Shown here: in pieces, positions 43,897 through 53,191 of the stretch
Layout of the letters: each line of letters starts with the position of its first letter
Position numbering within the stretch: position 1 is the first letter of the stretch
DNA from: JAGVSR01 sp963786675
GTDB lineage: Bacteria > Pseudomonadota > Alphaproteobacteria > Rhizobiales > Hyphomicrobiaceae
DNA: 64,000 nucleotides
Reading direction: 5' to 3'
Assembly: GCA_963786675.1 (NCBI GenBank)
Contig: CAWAZY010000002.1
Location: 124,001 to 188,000 of the forward strand
Program-made: the position numbers and the translations under genes
The notes under the pieces: model-generated
Told to the model about the DNA's origin: nothing
Seen by the model: the letters and a program-made list of their open reading frames with translations, nothing else
Database searches by the model: none

Positions 43897-43932
43897 AACG
43901 CGCCGGGAAGCGAATAAGGCTCCCGGCGCGTT
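43897..43932. terminator. Strong hairpin in the rpsO-pnp gap
   Basis: AACGCGCCGGGA (43897-43908) pairs over 12 bp with TCCCGGCGCGTT (43921-43932) around a 12-nt loop. In many bacteria the rpsO-pnp gap carries a terminator and an RNase III processing hairpin that governs pnp autoregulation, and this stem is the obvious candidate here. Confidence 0.7.
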
Positions 43933-44011
43933 TGTTCTGCAGACGGTTTTGGGAGGTATCGCGTATGTCAGGCCACCCGGCAGGTGTGTCCGGGAGCGGG
44001 CCATGGACCCT

Positions 44012-44293
44012 CTAGCGGCGAATGCCAAGCTTCTCGATGATGCCCTGATAGCGAGCATGATCCTTGCGCTTAACATAGTCCAGCAACTGACGGCGCTGGC
44101 TCACCATTTTGAGGAGGCCGCGACGCGAGTGGTTGTCCTTTTTGTGCGCCTTGAAATGATCCGTCAGCTCATTAATGCGATGCGTGAGCACGGCAATCTG
44201 AACTTCCGGCGAGCCGGTGTCGCCGGCCTTGGTGGCATTCGACTGGATTACGGCAGCCTTGGCAGCCTTACGGTGGGGGGCAACTTCCGACAT
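44012..44293 (-). CDS. rpsO: 30S ribosomal protein S15
   Basis: A 93-residue primary 16S rRNA-binding protein. NATKAGDTGSPEVQIAVLT, HFKAHKKDNHSRRGLLKMVS and LLDYVKRKDHARYQGIIEKL are diagnostic. The usual length is 89, and the extra residues are N-terminal (MSEVAPHRKAAK). An AGGAGAT-type ribosome site precedes the ATG. Confidence 0.98.
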   Translation of the reverse strand: MSEVAPHRKAAKAAVIQSNATKAGDTGSPEVQIAVLTHRINELTDHFKAHKKDNHSRRGLLKMVSQRRQLLDYVKRKDHARYQGIIEKLGIRR

Positions 44294-44381
44294 CGAGATC
44301 TCCTTTCAGAACTGGAGTTGTATAAGGGCGTATGAGCCCTTGGGTGCGGCCACGGCCGGGATGTCGTCCAGCCGGGTCACG

Positions 44382-44413
44382 AAAAGCTGCGCGGGCCCCG
44401 TGAGGAGCCCGCG
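44382..44413 (-). terminator. Hairpin with T-run upstream of rpsO
   Basis: On the minus strand CGCGGGC pairs with GCCCGCG around a 10-nt loop, and CAGCTTTTC follows. It lies about 90 bp before rpsO and 105 bp after the upstream small-protein gene. It either ends that transcript or acts as a leader attenuator for rpsO. Confidence 0.55.
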
Positions 44414-44421
44414 ATCGCCGT

Positions 44422-44450
44422 TATATACATGCCTTGACGGCCGGGGCGAA
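44422..44450 (-). promoter_or_regulatory. Candidate rpsO promoter
   Basis: On the minus strand TTCGCC (44450-44445) and TATATA (44427-44422) are 17 bp apart. If real, the hairpin at 44382-44413 lies within the rpsO leader. The -35 is weak. Confidence 0.3.
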
Positions 44451-44518
44451 GCGAAATCTGTCGCGTCGCGCTGATAGCCGGAATTCGTAGCGTTCCCAGA
44501 CGATTGGGACCGGCTGAG

Positions 44519-44812
44519 TTACTGCTTGCAGAATGTCGCTGTACCACGGCACGTCACGCTGCCACCGTCCGGCTTGCAGTTGTAGCGCTCATTGACGACA
44601 TTGTAGCCCGCGACCTTGCCATTGGCCAGGAAGCCCGGCCACAGGCCCCAGCTCACGGACTGAACCATCGTTTCCAGGGCAAACCACTTGGCGGAATCGG
44701 CGGAGGACGAGGTCGCGATCGCGCCCTTCTTCACGCATTCCGCCTGCGCCACGGGAGCACCGAGCGCGAGAACCATTGCACCAACCGCGGCAAAGCCATG
44801 GACCAGTTTCAT
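44519..44812 (-). CDS. Small secreted hypothetical protein
   Basis: A 97-residue protein with a clear signal peptide (LVHGFAAVGAMVLALGAPVAQA) and a mature part of about 74 residues with four cysteines (AECVKK, YNCKPDG, VTCRG, FCKQ), enough for two disulfides. I do not recognise the family. It lies between truB and rpsO on the same strand and has its own 115-bp upstream gap. It is probably periplasmic. Confidence 0.68.
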   Translation of the reverse strand: MKLVHGFAAVGAMVLALGAPVAQAECVKKGAIATSSSADSAKWFALETMVQSVSWGLWPGFLANGKVAGYNVVNERYNCKPDGGSVTCRGTATFCKQ

Positions 44813-44929
44813 CGGACACTCCTTGGAGTTCTGGAAATTGATTTCGACGGTCGCATTATGCGGGGCATGGTTAACCGGTCAATCGGCAGCGTGCTAGCGG
44901 CTGATTTTTTTAACGGAGACTGTGGCTTC

Positions 44930-45851
44930 CTACCCCAGGTTAAAGACCCGGATGGGGTGTAAGGCCCCCTTCTCGATCTCACCCAGCGCAACGATCCGCC
45001 CCTGGCAGGTGGCGTACATCAGTCCCGAAAGTACGGGTGCGTCGCGGCCACGGATGAGCACAGCGATCCCCCGCGCCAGCTTGCCCGCATCGGACGGCGT
45101 GACATTGAGCTCCGGCAGCTGGTGCAACGCCTTTTCGACAGGCAGCAAGGGCCCATCCGCCATGTCTAGCCGCCCGGCTTCGGCTTCCTCGGCGATCTCG
45201 TTCGATGCTCCAGGCATCGCCCTCCTCGAACGGCCCGACGCGCGTGCGCCGCAGTTCGATGACGTGACCGTAGCAGCCGAGTGCACGGCCCATGTCGCGG
45301 GCAATGGCGCGCACATACGTGCCCTTGCCGCAGTCAGCCTCGAACACGGCCGTATCCGCATTCGGCATATCGATCAGACGCAGCGCGGCGATCTGAACCG
45401 GGCGCGCATGAAGCACCACCTGTTCGCCATCCCGCGCCAGATCGTAGGCCCGATCGCCATCGATCTTGACCGCCGAGAACTGCGGCGGAACTTGCATGAT
45501 CTCGCCGGTGAACTGCGGGAGCAAAGCCAGGATCTCGCCCTCGCCGGGACGCTTGTCGCTGCGCTGCGTGACCTCGCCTTCCGCATCGTCGGTCGTCGTT
45601 TCCGCGCCCCAGCGGACGGCAAAGGCATACGACTTCTCGCCATCGACCGCGAACGAGACGGTTTTGGTCGCCTCGCCGAAAGCGATAGGCAGAACGCCCG
45701 TGGCCAGCGGATCGAGCGTGCCGGCGTGCCCGGCTTTCTGCGCATCGAAGAGGCGCTTCACCCGTGCGAGCGCCTGCGTGCTCGTCAGCCCCAGCGGTTT
45801 GTCGAGGATCAGCCAGCCGTTAATGGGCTGGCCCTTCTTGCGGCGTGCCAT
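44930..45851 (-). CDS. truB: tRNA pseudouridine(55) synthase (one-base insertion)
   Basis: TruB makes the universal pseudouridine in the tRNA T-loop. NGWLILDKPLGLTSTQA and the catalytic Asp in KAGHAGTLDPLATGVLP are in the first frame, with KGTYVRAIARDMGRALG. The frame changes at 45201/45202, where removing one base (ATCGAACGAG to ATCGACGAG) joins GDAWSIDEIAEEAEAG and restores 306 residues, ending with a PUA-like region. It lies 3 bp after rbfA. Confidence 0.93.
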
Positions 45852-45854
45852 GGG

Positions 45855-46259
45855 CTATTTCTTCTCCACGTCGCGGCGGACTTTTTCGGAGTGGAGCAAC
45901 TGATCGATACGGCTCACTTCATCGAACGTCTCATCCTCTCGGAAACGAATGTCGGGGGCGTAACGCAGATCGAGGGTTTGCGCGATCTCAGAGCGAATGA
46001 ACTTCTTGTGCTTATGAAGTGCGGCCAGCACCTTCTCCGTATCCTTGCCGCCGAGCGGCATCACATAGGCGGTGGCGATCTTCAGATCCGGCGAGATCCG
46101 CACTTCCGTGATCGACACCACATGCGAAGCGAGCACGTCATCGTGGATTTCGCCGCGGATCAAAAGTTCAGAGAGCTTGTGGCGGACCATTTCGCCGACG
46201 CGCAACATGCGCTGCGAAGGGCCCTTACCCGAGGCCGTCGTCGATTTCTTGCGGGACAT
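45855..46259 (-). CDS. rbfA: 30S ribosome-binding factor RbfA
   Basis: A 134-residue KH-fold protein needed for 16S maturation and cold adaptation. QRMLRVGEMVRHKLSELLIR, ITEVRISPDLKIATAYVMPL and LRYAPDIRFREDETFDE are conserved segments. It stands between infB and truB, its normal place. Confidence 0.96.
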   Translation of the reverse strand: MSRKKSTTASGKGPSQRMLRVGEMVRHKLSELLIRGEIHDDVLASHVVSITEVRISPDLKIATAYVMPLGGKDTEKVLAALHKHKKFIRSEIAQTLDLRYAPDIRFREDETFDEVSRIDQLLHSEKVRRDVEKK

Positions 46260-46363
46260 TCTTGCCTCACGCCACGGGATTGGACCGTGCGCGTCCTTGT
46301 GAGCTGAAAAAACCGAATGAGCACCGGGCGGTCAGGCCGCCCGGTGTGCGATATGCCGCCCGA

Positions 46364-49163
46364 CTACAGTGAGCGCGTCACTGTTTCGACGTTGAAGCAC
46401 TCGATGACGTCGCCTTCGCGCAGGTCCTGGTAGTTCGCGAACGACATGCCGCATTCCTGGCCGACCGGCACTTCCTTCACGTCGTCCTTGAACCGCTTCA
46501 GCACCGAGAGCGAGCCTTCGTGGATCACGACGTTGTCGCGGATCAGGCGCACCTTGCCGCCGCGCATCGACCTTGCCTTCGGTGACACGGCAGCCGGCAA
46601 CCTTGCCGATCTTGGTGATGTTGAAGACCTGGAGCACCTCGGCGTTGCCGAGGAATACTTCGCGGATCGTCGGGGCAAGCAGGCCGGACATGGCCGCTTT
46701 CACGTCGTCGACGCAGGTCGTAGATGATGTTGTAGTAGCGGATCTCGATGCCGGCTGTATCGGCAGCCTGCTTCGCCTGCACGTTGGCGCGCACGTTGAA
46801 GCCGATGACGACGGCCTTCGACGCACCAGCCAAGGCGATGTCGGATTCGGTGATGCCGCCGACGCCCGAATGAACGATGCGTGCTTCGACCTCGTCGGTG
46901 CCCAGCTTCTTCAAAGCACCCATGATGGCTTCGACCGAGCCCTGCACGTCGCCCTTGATGAGCAGGTTGAAATCCTTCCTACCGGCTTCCTTCAGCTGCT
47001 GCATCATTTGCTCGAGCGTGCTCTTGGAGCCGGCGGCTCCGAGCGTCTCGCGGCGCTTGCGGATGCGGTAGTCGGTGATCTCGCGGGCGCGCGCCTCGTT
47101 CTCGACGACGGCGATCTGGTCGCCGGCTTCCGGTGCGCTGTCGAACCCCAGAACTTCCACGGGCACGGACGGACCGGCCTCGGCGATGTTTTGTCCCTTG
47201 TCGCTGATGAGGGCGCGGACGCGGCCCCACGACGAGCCGGCGACAACGATGTCGCCTACGTGCAGCGTGCCGCGCTGGACGAGTACGGTGCCGACGGGGC
47301 CGCGGCCCCGCTCCAGCTTGGCTTCGATGACGATGCCTTCCGCCGTGCGATCCGGGTTGGCCTTCAGATCAAGCACTTCGGCCTGGAGGTGGATCGCTTC
47401 CAAAAGCTTGTCGAGGTTGGTGCGCTGCAGTGCAGATACGGGCACTTCCAGCGTATCGCCACCCATGCTTTCCACCACGACTTCGTGGCTGAGCAGGTCG
47501 GTGCGGACCCGGTTGGGATCGGCCTGCGGCTTGTCGATTTTGTTGATGGCAACGATCATTGGCACGCCGGCAGCCTTGGCGTGATTGATGGCTTCCACCG
47601 TCTGCGGCATGACGCCGTCGTCGGCCGCAACCACCAACACCACGATGTCGGTCACCTTGGCGCCGCGGGCACGCATTGCAGTGAACGCGGCGTGGCCAGG
47701 CGTATCGATGAAGGTGATCTTGTCGCCGGACGGCAGCCGCCACCTGATAGGCGCCGATATGCTGCGTGATGCCGCCGGCTTCGCCTGACACGACGTTGGT
47801 CTGTCGGACGGCGTCGAGCAGCGACGTCTTGCCGTGGTCGACGTGGCCCATGATCGTGACGACTGGCGCGCGGGCGCGCAGGTTGTCGTCAAGGTCCTTG
47901 GCTCCGATGAAGCCGGTTTCAACGTCGGACTCCGACACGCGCTTAACGGTGTGGCCGAAGTCCTGAACGATGAGTTCGGCTGTATCGGCGTCGATCACGT
48001 CGGTGATCTTATGCATCGCGCCCTGCTTCATCAGCAGCATGATGACGTCGACGGCCCGCTCGGCCATGCGGTTGGAGAGTTCCTGGATGGTGATGGCCTC
48101 AGGAATAATCACTTCGCGCACGATCTTGTCCCGGGGCTGCTGCACGCCCATCGCCTTGAGGCGCTCGCGTTCCCGCTTGCGCTTCAGCGAGGCCATTGAG
48201 CGCTCGCGCTGCTCCTGGTCGAAGGCATTGTTGATGGTGAGCTTGACGCGCTCTTTTTGTGGCTCCGGCGCGGTCTTGACCGGCGTGCGGACAATCTTGC
48301 CGCCGCGCTTGATCGCCCGCGTCTCTTCCTCTTCGCCCATATCGGCGACGGCGGGGCGCACGCGCGGCTCTCCGCGTGCATCCTTACCCTTGGGCGGCTC
48401 GATGGCCGCACGATCGGGCGCCGACGGCGCACGCGCGACCGGAATATTGATTTCCTTCGGCCTGCCGCCTTCGCGGGGCATGTGCGCCGTGTTGTAGCTC
48501 GGTGTGGCACCCCGACCCGGACGCGGCGAAGACGGGGAACGGCTCGCCGGTGCGCCCGAGCCTTCACGGCGGTCGCCGCTCGCGGGACGCGCGGACACAG
48601 GGCGTGCCTCGGCTGCAGGAGCGGGCGCACTCGACGGCTTCTCGGCGGCGGCCGGTGTGGACTGCGCGGCAGCGGGCGATGCGGCATCGGAGGCCGGTGC
48701 AGGCTGTTCCGGTGCCGCTGCGGGCTGTTCGGCCTCGATCCGGCGGCGCTCCGCGTCCTCGGTTTCGGTTTGGCGGCGCGCCTCGGCAAGGGCGCGGGCA
48801 CGGGCGTCGCGCTCTTCAGGACGCAGCGTTTGCTGCCGGCTTTGTGGCGCCTCGGAGCGTGGGGCTGCGGCCGGACGCGCGGTGCTTTCCGGGGCCGGAG
48901 GCGCCATCTGCGGCTTTACGGCGGGCGTTTCGCTCGCCGCTTCGCCCCCGGCTGCGCCTGTCGCACCGAGTTTGCGGCTCTTGCGCTTCTCAACCACAAC
49001 GGACTTGGAACGCCCATGACTGAAGTTCTGGCGTACATGTCCAGAACTCGACCGTCCGCTGCAGGGACAGTGGCTTGCGCCCGCCTGCACCGGCCGCTCC
49101 CGAACCCGTGGCATTGGCGCCACCCGGGCGGAGTGTTTTGTCGGTCGTGTCCTTCGTATCCAT
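46364..49163 (-). CDS. infB: Translation initiation factor IF-2 (four one-base insertions)
   Basis: The GTPase that places initiator tRNA on the 30S subunit. The true start is ATG 49163 (MDTKDTTDKTLRPGG, with GGAAAGA upstream). It is followed by an Ala/Pro-rich N-terminal region, the G-domain (GHVDHGKTSLLD, DTPGHAAFTAMRARG, AINKIDKP) and C-terminal domains ending GMSFANYQDLREGDVIECF. The reading frame moves four times, consistent with extra bases at 49045/49046, 47740/47741, about 46711-46715 and about 46564-46569. Correction gives 931 residues. An apparent start at 49123 is an artefact of the first insertion. Confidence 0.94.
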
Positions 49164-49183
49164 TCGGTCTTTCCGTAAGATCT

Positions 49184-49858
49184 CTAAATTTCGAGGGCGC
49201 CAGAAACGCCATTTTCGGCAACCAAGACAGGCCGGTAGCGCGATACGCGCCCGGCCTCGCTCAGGAATTTCTCGGTCGCTCCACCCTTTATGAGGGCAGC
49301 ATGTACCACATTTGACCGGCCCATGGCCAAGCTCAATTGTTCGACCGTAAAAAGTGTCTCGATTGGCACTTGCCGGCCCTGACTGCGGGCGATGGCCTTC
49401 AATTTCCGGTCAAGCTTCTCCGCCCCTCCCGGCGCCGCGTCACTGGCGTGCAGGAGCACTGCCACGGTACCCTTTTCGATCAAAGCGTCGACCTGGGCGA
49501 ACCCGGCCGTGATGGCCCCGGCCTTGTTGGCCAGCGACAGGGCATCGAGCGCTCGCCGTTCCAGGAGCCCACCGACACGATCCGCCAAATCCTCGGGGAC
49601 ATTGATTTCGCGCTTCAGGCTGCGGGCAAACGCCTTGGCGCGCGCCGCCTCCGCCACGGTCGCATGGTCCGCCTTGATCCACACACCGCGCCCGGGCAGG
49701 CGGGCGGCCGGATCAGGGACGATAAGACCTTGGGGATCGGCGACAAAGCGGATCAATTCATCCTTGGGCAGCGCGGCGCGGGTAAACGCACACAGACGCA
49801 GCGGGCCGGGGCCCGCTTCGGCATCATCGGTCAGTTTGCCGTGACGGCCATGCGCCAA
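49184..49858 (-). CDS. YlxR/DUF448 RNA-binding protein with L7Ae-like domain
   Basis: A 224-residue protein. The N-terminal YlxR domain has LRLCAFTRAALPKDELIRFV and LPGRGVWIKAD. The C-terminal part resembles an L7Ae-like fold (ALSLANKAGAITAGFAQVDA, AVLLHASDAAPGGAEKLDRK). This two-domain form is usual between nusA and infB in alphaproteobacteria. The role is RNA binding, probably around rRNA processing. It begins 30 bp after nusA. Confidence 0.9.
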   Translation of the reverse strand: MAHGRHGKLTDDAEAGPGPLRLCAFTRAALPKDELIRFVADPQGLIVPDPAARLPGRGVWIKADHATVAEAARAKAFARSLKREINVPEDLADRVGGLLERRALDALSLANKAGAITAGFAQVDALIEKGTVAVLLHASDAAPGGAEKLDRKLKAIARSQGRQVPIETLFTVEQLSLAMGRSNVVHAALIKGGATEKFLSEAGRVSRYRPVLVAENGVSGALEI

Positions 49859-49888
49859 TGCTTTTCGTCTCCCACATCACACGACACG

Positions 49889-51541
49889 TCAGGCGCTGGC
49901 CGGTTCATCACCGGCGTCGCTCTCCGTCTCGGCGTCTTCCTCTGCCGCCGGCGCTTCATCGCCAGCTAGGTCTTCCTCGGTAATCCAGCCGGCCAGGATG
50001 CGAGCCGACAAAATCATGTCCTCGGCTTCCTTGCGGCCAACTTCGAAGCCGTCGAGGACGCCCTTATGACGGATCGCCTCGGCATCCTTCTCCTTGCGCC
50101 GCTCGGTCCAGCCGAGCAGATCGTCGGTGGCGCAATCGGCCAGGTCTTCGACGGTCTTGATGCTGTTCTCGCCGAAGGCAACCAGCATGGCCGTGGTCAC
50201 ACCCGCCACACGCGCCAAGTCGTCATCGACGCCGAGCTCGCGGCGGCGCGCATCGCGTTCCGATTCCTGCTTCTCAAGGTACTCGCGGGCACGCGACTGA
50301 ATTTCCAGCGCGGTTTCTTCCGTGAAGCCTTCGATATGAGCGATTTCGGGAAGTTCCACGTAGGCCACTTCCTCGACGGTGGCGAAGCCTTCCGCCACCA
50401 GCAGCGAGGCAATGAACTCGTCCACATCGAAGGCCTGCATGAAGGCCTGCGAACGCTCCACGCGTTCCTTTTCGCGCCGCTCGCTTTCTTCGGCTTCCGT
50501 CAGGATGTCGATATCCCAGCCGGTAAGCTGCGAGGCGAGACGGACATTCTGGCCGCGGCGGCCGATGGCGAGCGAGAGCTGCGTTTCGGGCACCACCACT
50601 TCGATGCGGGCGGTGTCTTCGTCGAGCACCACCTTCGAGACTTCGGCGGGCGCCAACGCATTGACGATGAACGACGCCGCGTCCGGGCTCCACTGAATGA
50701 TATCGACCTTCTCGCCCTGCAGTTCGTTGACCACGGCCTGCACGCGCGCACCGCGCATGCCGACGCAGGCGCCGACCGGATCGATCGAACTATCCTTGGA
50801 AATCACCGCGATCTTGGCGCGCGAGCCCGGATCGCGGGCCACCGACTTGATTTCGACGACGCCGTCGTAGATTTCGGGCACTTCCTGGGCGAACAGACGT
50901 GCCATGAATTCGGGGCGCGCACGCGAAAGGAAGATCTGCGGACCGCGCTGCTCGCGGCGCACATCGTAGATATAGGCCCGGATGCGATCGCCGTACTTGG
51001 GCGTTTCGCGCGGGATCATTTCGTCGCGGCGGATGATGCCCTCGGCGCGGCCAAGATCCACGATCACGTTGCCATACTCGGCACGCTTGACGGTGCCGTT
51101 GATGATCTCGCCGACGCGGTCCTTGTACTCGCCGAACTGACGGTCGCGCTCGGCTTCGCGCACCTGCTGCACGATAACCTGCTTGGCATTCTGCGCGGCG
51201 ACACGGCCGAATTCCAGCGGCGGCAGACTTTCCGCGATCAAATCGCCGACTTTGACTTCCGGATTGCGGCGCTGCGCATCGGCCAGCATGATCTCGGTCG
51301 ACTCATTCTCAACGTTCTCCACCACGGCGAGCACCCGCGTCAGGCGCGTTTCACCCGTTTTGGGATCGATTTCACAGCGGATGTCGTTTTCCGCGCCATA
51401 GCGTGACTTGGCCGCCTTTTGGATCGCGTTCTCCATGGCCTGGATCACGATCTTGCGGTCGATCGACTTCTCGCGCGCGACCGCATCCGCGATCTGCAAG
51501 AGTTCGAGCCTGTTGGCGCTGACGCCTGCAATGCCGACCAT
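49889..51541 (-). CDS. nusA: Transcription termination/antitermination protein NusA
   Basis: A 550-residue RNA polymerase-associated factor. Domains in order are the N-terminal polymerase-binding domain (LELLQIADAVAREKSIDRKI), S1 (GEIINGTVKRAEYGNVIVDL), KH1 and KH2 (SIDPVGACVGMRGARVQAVV, SLAIGRRGQNVRLASQL) and two AR2-like helix-hairpin repeats. An acidic tail follows (EEDAETESDAGDEP). It starts 2 bp after rimP and is undamaged. Confidence 0.97.
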   Translation of the reverse strand: MVGIAGVSANRLELLQIADAVAREKSIDRKIVIQAMENAIQKAAKSRYGAENDIRCEIDPKTGETRLTRVLAVVENVENESTEIMLADAQRRNPEVKVGDLIAESLPPLEFGRVAAQNAKQVIVQQVREAERDRQFGEYKDRVGEIINGTVKRAEYGNVIVDLGRAEGIIRRDEMIPRETPKYGDRIRAYIYDVRREQRGPQIFLSRARPEFMARLFAQEVPEIYDGVVEIKSVARDPGSRAKIAVISKDSSIDPVGACVGMRGARVQAVVNELQGEKVDIIQWSPDAASFIVNALAPAEVSKVVLDEDTARIEVVVPETQLSLAIGRRGQNVRLASQLTGWDIDILTEAEESERREKERVERSQAFMQAFDVDEFIASLLVAEGFATVEEVAYVELPEIAHIEGFTEETALEIQSRAREYLEKQESERDARRRELGVDDDLARVAGVTTAMLVAFGENSIKTVEDLADCATDDLLGWTERRKEKDAEAIRHKGVLDGFEVGRKEAEDMILSARILAGWITEEDLAGDEAPAAEEDAETESDAGDEPASA

Positions 51542-51543
51542 GC

Positions 51544-52152
51544 TCAGTGTTCCTCCACATCGAAATCTTCGGGCTCCGCGCCATCGGCGAACCCGGTGCG
51601 TCCTTGCTTCTTGGCCCGCGAGAGCGCCTCGCGGATCAAGTCGTCGGTCAAGACCAGCCGGGCCTCGGATACGAGTGCCAGCGGAAGTCCTATGTTTGTG
51701 CGGCCAATCTGATCGAGATCGACCTCCATGCGCACTTCACCATCCTCGAACCCTTCCAGCTGCCCCTGGAAGCGGCGCCGGCCCTCGACCGGCTCCTTCA
51801 ACTCGATCTTCGCCTCGTGACCGGCCCAGTCCTCGAAATCGCTCGGCCGCACCAGGGGCCGGTCGATTCCCGGCGATGAGATTTCGAGCCGGTAGGCCTC
51901 GGCGAGGGGATCGTTGGCATCGAGGAGCGGCGAGAGCTCCTTGGAGACGATCTCGCAGTCGTCGATGGTCATGGAACCGTCCGGACGCTCCGCCATGATC
52001 TGAACGGTCTTGCCGTCCCGGCCGGAGATCTTCACCCGAACGAGGCGGAACCCGAGTCCTTCCAGGGTTGGCTCAACAAGCCCAGCCAACGTGGCGGCGA
52101 GCCCCGTCTCATGGAAAAAACGCTGTTCAGATACGCGTACCTCGGCCTGCAT
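51544..52152 (-). CDS. rimP: Ribosome maturation factor RimP
   Basis: A 202-residue protein for 30S maturation. LEGLGFRLVRVKISGRDGKT, DDCEIVSKELSPLLDANDPL and YRLEISSPGIDRPLVRPSDF are the conserved segments. I start at ATG 52152 (MQAEVRVSEQ), because the 47 residues upstream look like 5' leader. It is the first gene of rimP-nusA-ylxR-infB-rbfA-truB. Confidence 0.95.
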   Translation of the reverse strand: MQAEVRVSEQRFFHETGLAATLAGLVEPTLEGLGFRLVRVKISGRDGKTVQIMAERPDGSMTIDDCEIVSKELSPLLDANDPLAEAYRLEISSPGIDRPLVRPSDFEDWAGHEAKIELKEPVEGRRRFQGQLEGFEDGEVRMEVDLDQIGRTNIGLPLALVSEARLVLTDDLIREALSRAKKQGRTGFADGAEPEDFDVEEH

Positions 52153-52204
52153 CGTCGCGTGTGCCGGTTCCGGTTCGAAAAAACACGAATTCAGACCATC
52201 AAAA

Positions 52205-52235
52205 CAAAAAGAGCGGACCCTTGCGGGCCCACTCT
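52205..52235 (-). terminator. Intrinsic terminator after trmB
   Basis: On the minus strand AGAGTGGGCCC pairs with GGGTCCGCTCT around GCAA, followed by TTTTTG. It lies about 85 bp past the trmB stop and isolates rimP-nusA from metK-trmB. Confidence 0.75.
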
Positions 52236-52318
52236 CAAGAGTTGAGATGATCATGAGCAAGTTCAAGGTACGCAAATTGGGCAAATGTGGCAAGACCGTT
52301 TTGCGACGATTTCGCCGT

Positions 52319-53065
52319 TTACCGCATATTTTTTGACGAAGGGTGGAGCTGCGGCGGCCTGAGCCTCCGGATGAACGTGAGGTAGACCGGGGTCCGGCCC
52401 TCGCGCAGGGCCTTCGCCTCGTAGCGGGTCCCCGGCCAGTCGGCCCATGGCGTGCGCCAGTGGCCAGGCGCCCGCGCAGTCCAAGCCAGATCGTTCTGGC
52501 CCGCTGCCGCCTCCATGACAGTCCGGACGTAGGCGGGGATATCGGTGGCGATGCGCAATTCTCCGCCGTCGGTCAGAACTCTGGCGAACTCCTCCAGCAA
52601 TCCGGGCGAGACGAGCCTGCGCTTGGCATGCCGGGCTTTCGGCCACGGATCGGGAAACAGCACAAATACGCGCGCGATGGATGCGGCCGGAAGGGCGCGC
52701 AACAACGGCCGGGCATCGTCAGGATGGATCTGGATATTGGAGAGTCCAAAAGTCTCCATGGCGGATAGCGCCTTGATGACGCCGTCCTCGAACGGCTCGC
52801 ATCCGATGAGGCCCACATCTGGATTGCACCGCGCCTGATGCACCATGTGTTCGGCACCGCCGAAGCCGATTTCCAGCCAGACCTCGCGAACCTCCGGCTG
52901 AAACAGCGCGTTGAGCGCCCGCTCGGGCAGACGCTTCAGATCGACCCGCACGTGCGGCAGCCGATCGGTCAGCAGGGCTTCCTGGCGCGGGCTCGGCTTG
53001 CGGCCGCGCTTACGCCCGAACGAGCGCAGATCACCGCCAAGCGACTTGTCGTTTTCATCCGTCAT
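52319..53065 (-). CDS. trmB: tRNA (guanine(46)-N7)-methyltransferase
   Basis: A 248-residue SAM-dependent enzyme that makes m7G46 in tRNA. GRKRGRKPSPRQEALL leads into the fold, with VWLEIGFGGAEHMVHQA (SAM site), LIGCEPFEDGVIKAL, VFVLFPDPWPKARHAKRRLV and GGELRIATDIPAYV. ATG 53065 (MTDENDKSLGG) is preferred to a start 23 codons upstream. It follows metK, a common pairing in alphaproteobacteria. Confidence 0.95.
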   Translation of the reverse strand: MTDENDKSLGGDLRSFGRKRGRKPSPRQEALLTDRLPHVRVDLKRLPERALNALFQPEVREVWLEIGFGGAEHMVHQARCNPDVGLIGCEPFEDGVIKALSAMETFGLSNIQIHPDDARPLLRALPAASIARVFVLFPDPWPKARHAKRRLVSPGLLEEFARVLTDGGELRIATDIPAYVRTVMEAAAGQNDLAWTARAPGHWRTPWADWPGTRYEAKALREGRTPVYLTFIRRLRPPQLHPSSKNMR

Positions 53066-53132
53066 TTGGACAACGCGCCTGAACCCGGGACCGCCTGTAT
53101 CCGGGACCATCCAAGATCCACCATGTGGCCCC

Positions 53133-53164
53133 AAAACGAAAGGCCGCGGGGCAAGCCCGCGGCC
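53133..53164 (-). terminator. Terminator between metK and trmB
   Basis: On the minus strand GGCCGCGGG pairs with CCCGCGGCC around a 5-nt loop, followed by TTTCGTTTT. It lies about 30 bp after metK, so trmB may need its own promoter or readthrough. Confidence 0.75.
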
Positions 53165-53191
53165 GTGTGACGTCTACCGTTACAGCCGCGA

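Noticed and set aside
50066..51406. A 446-codon open frame opposite nusA
   Set aside because: Shadow of nusA, which is intact with all domains.
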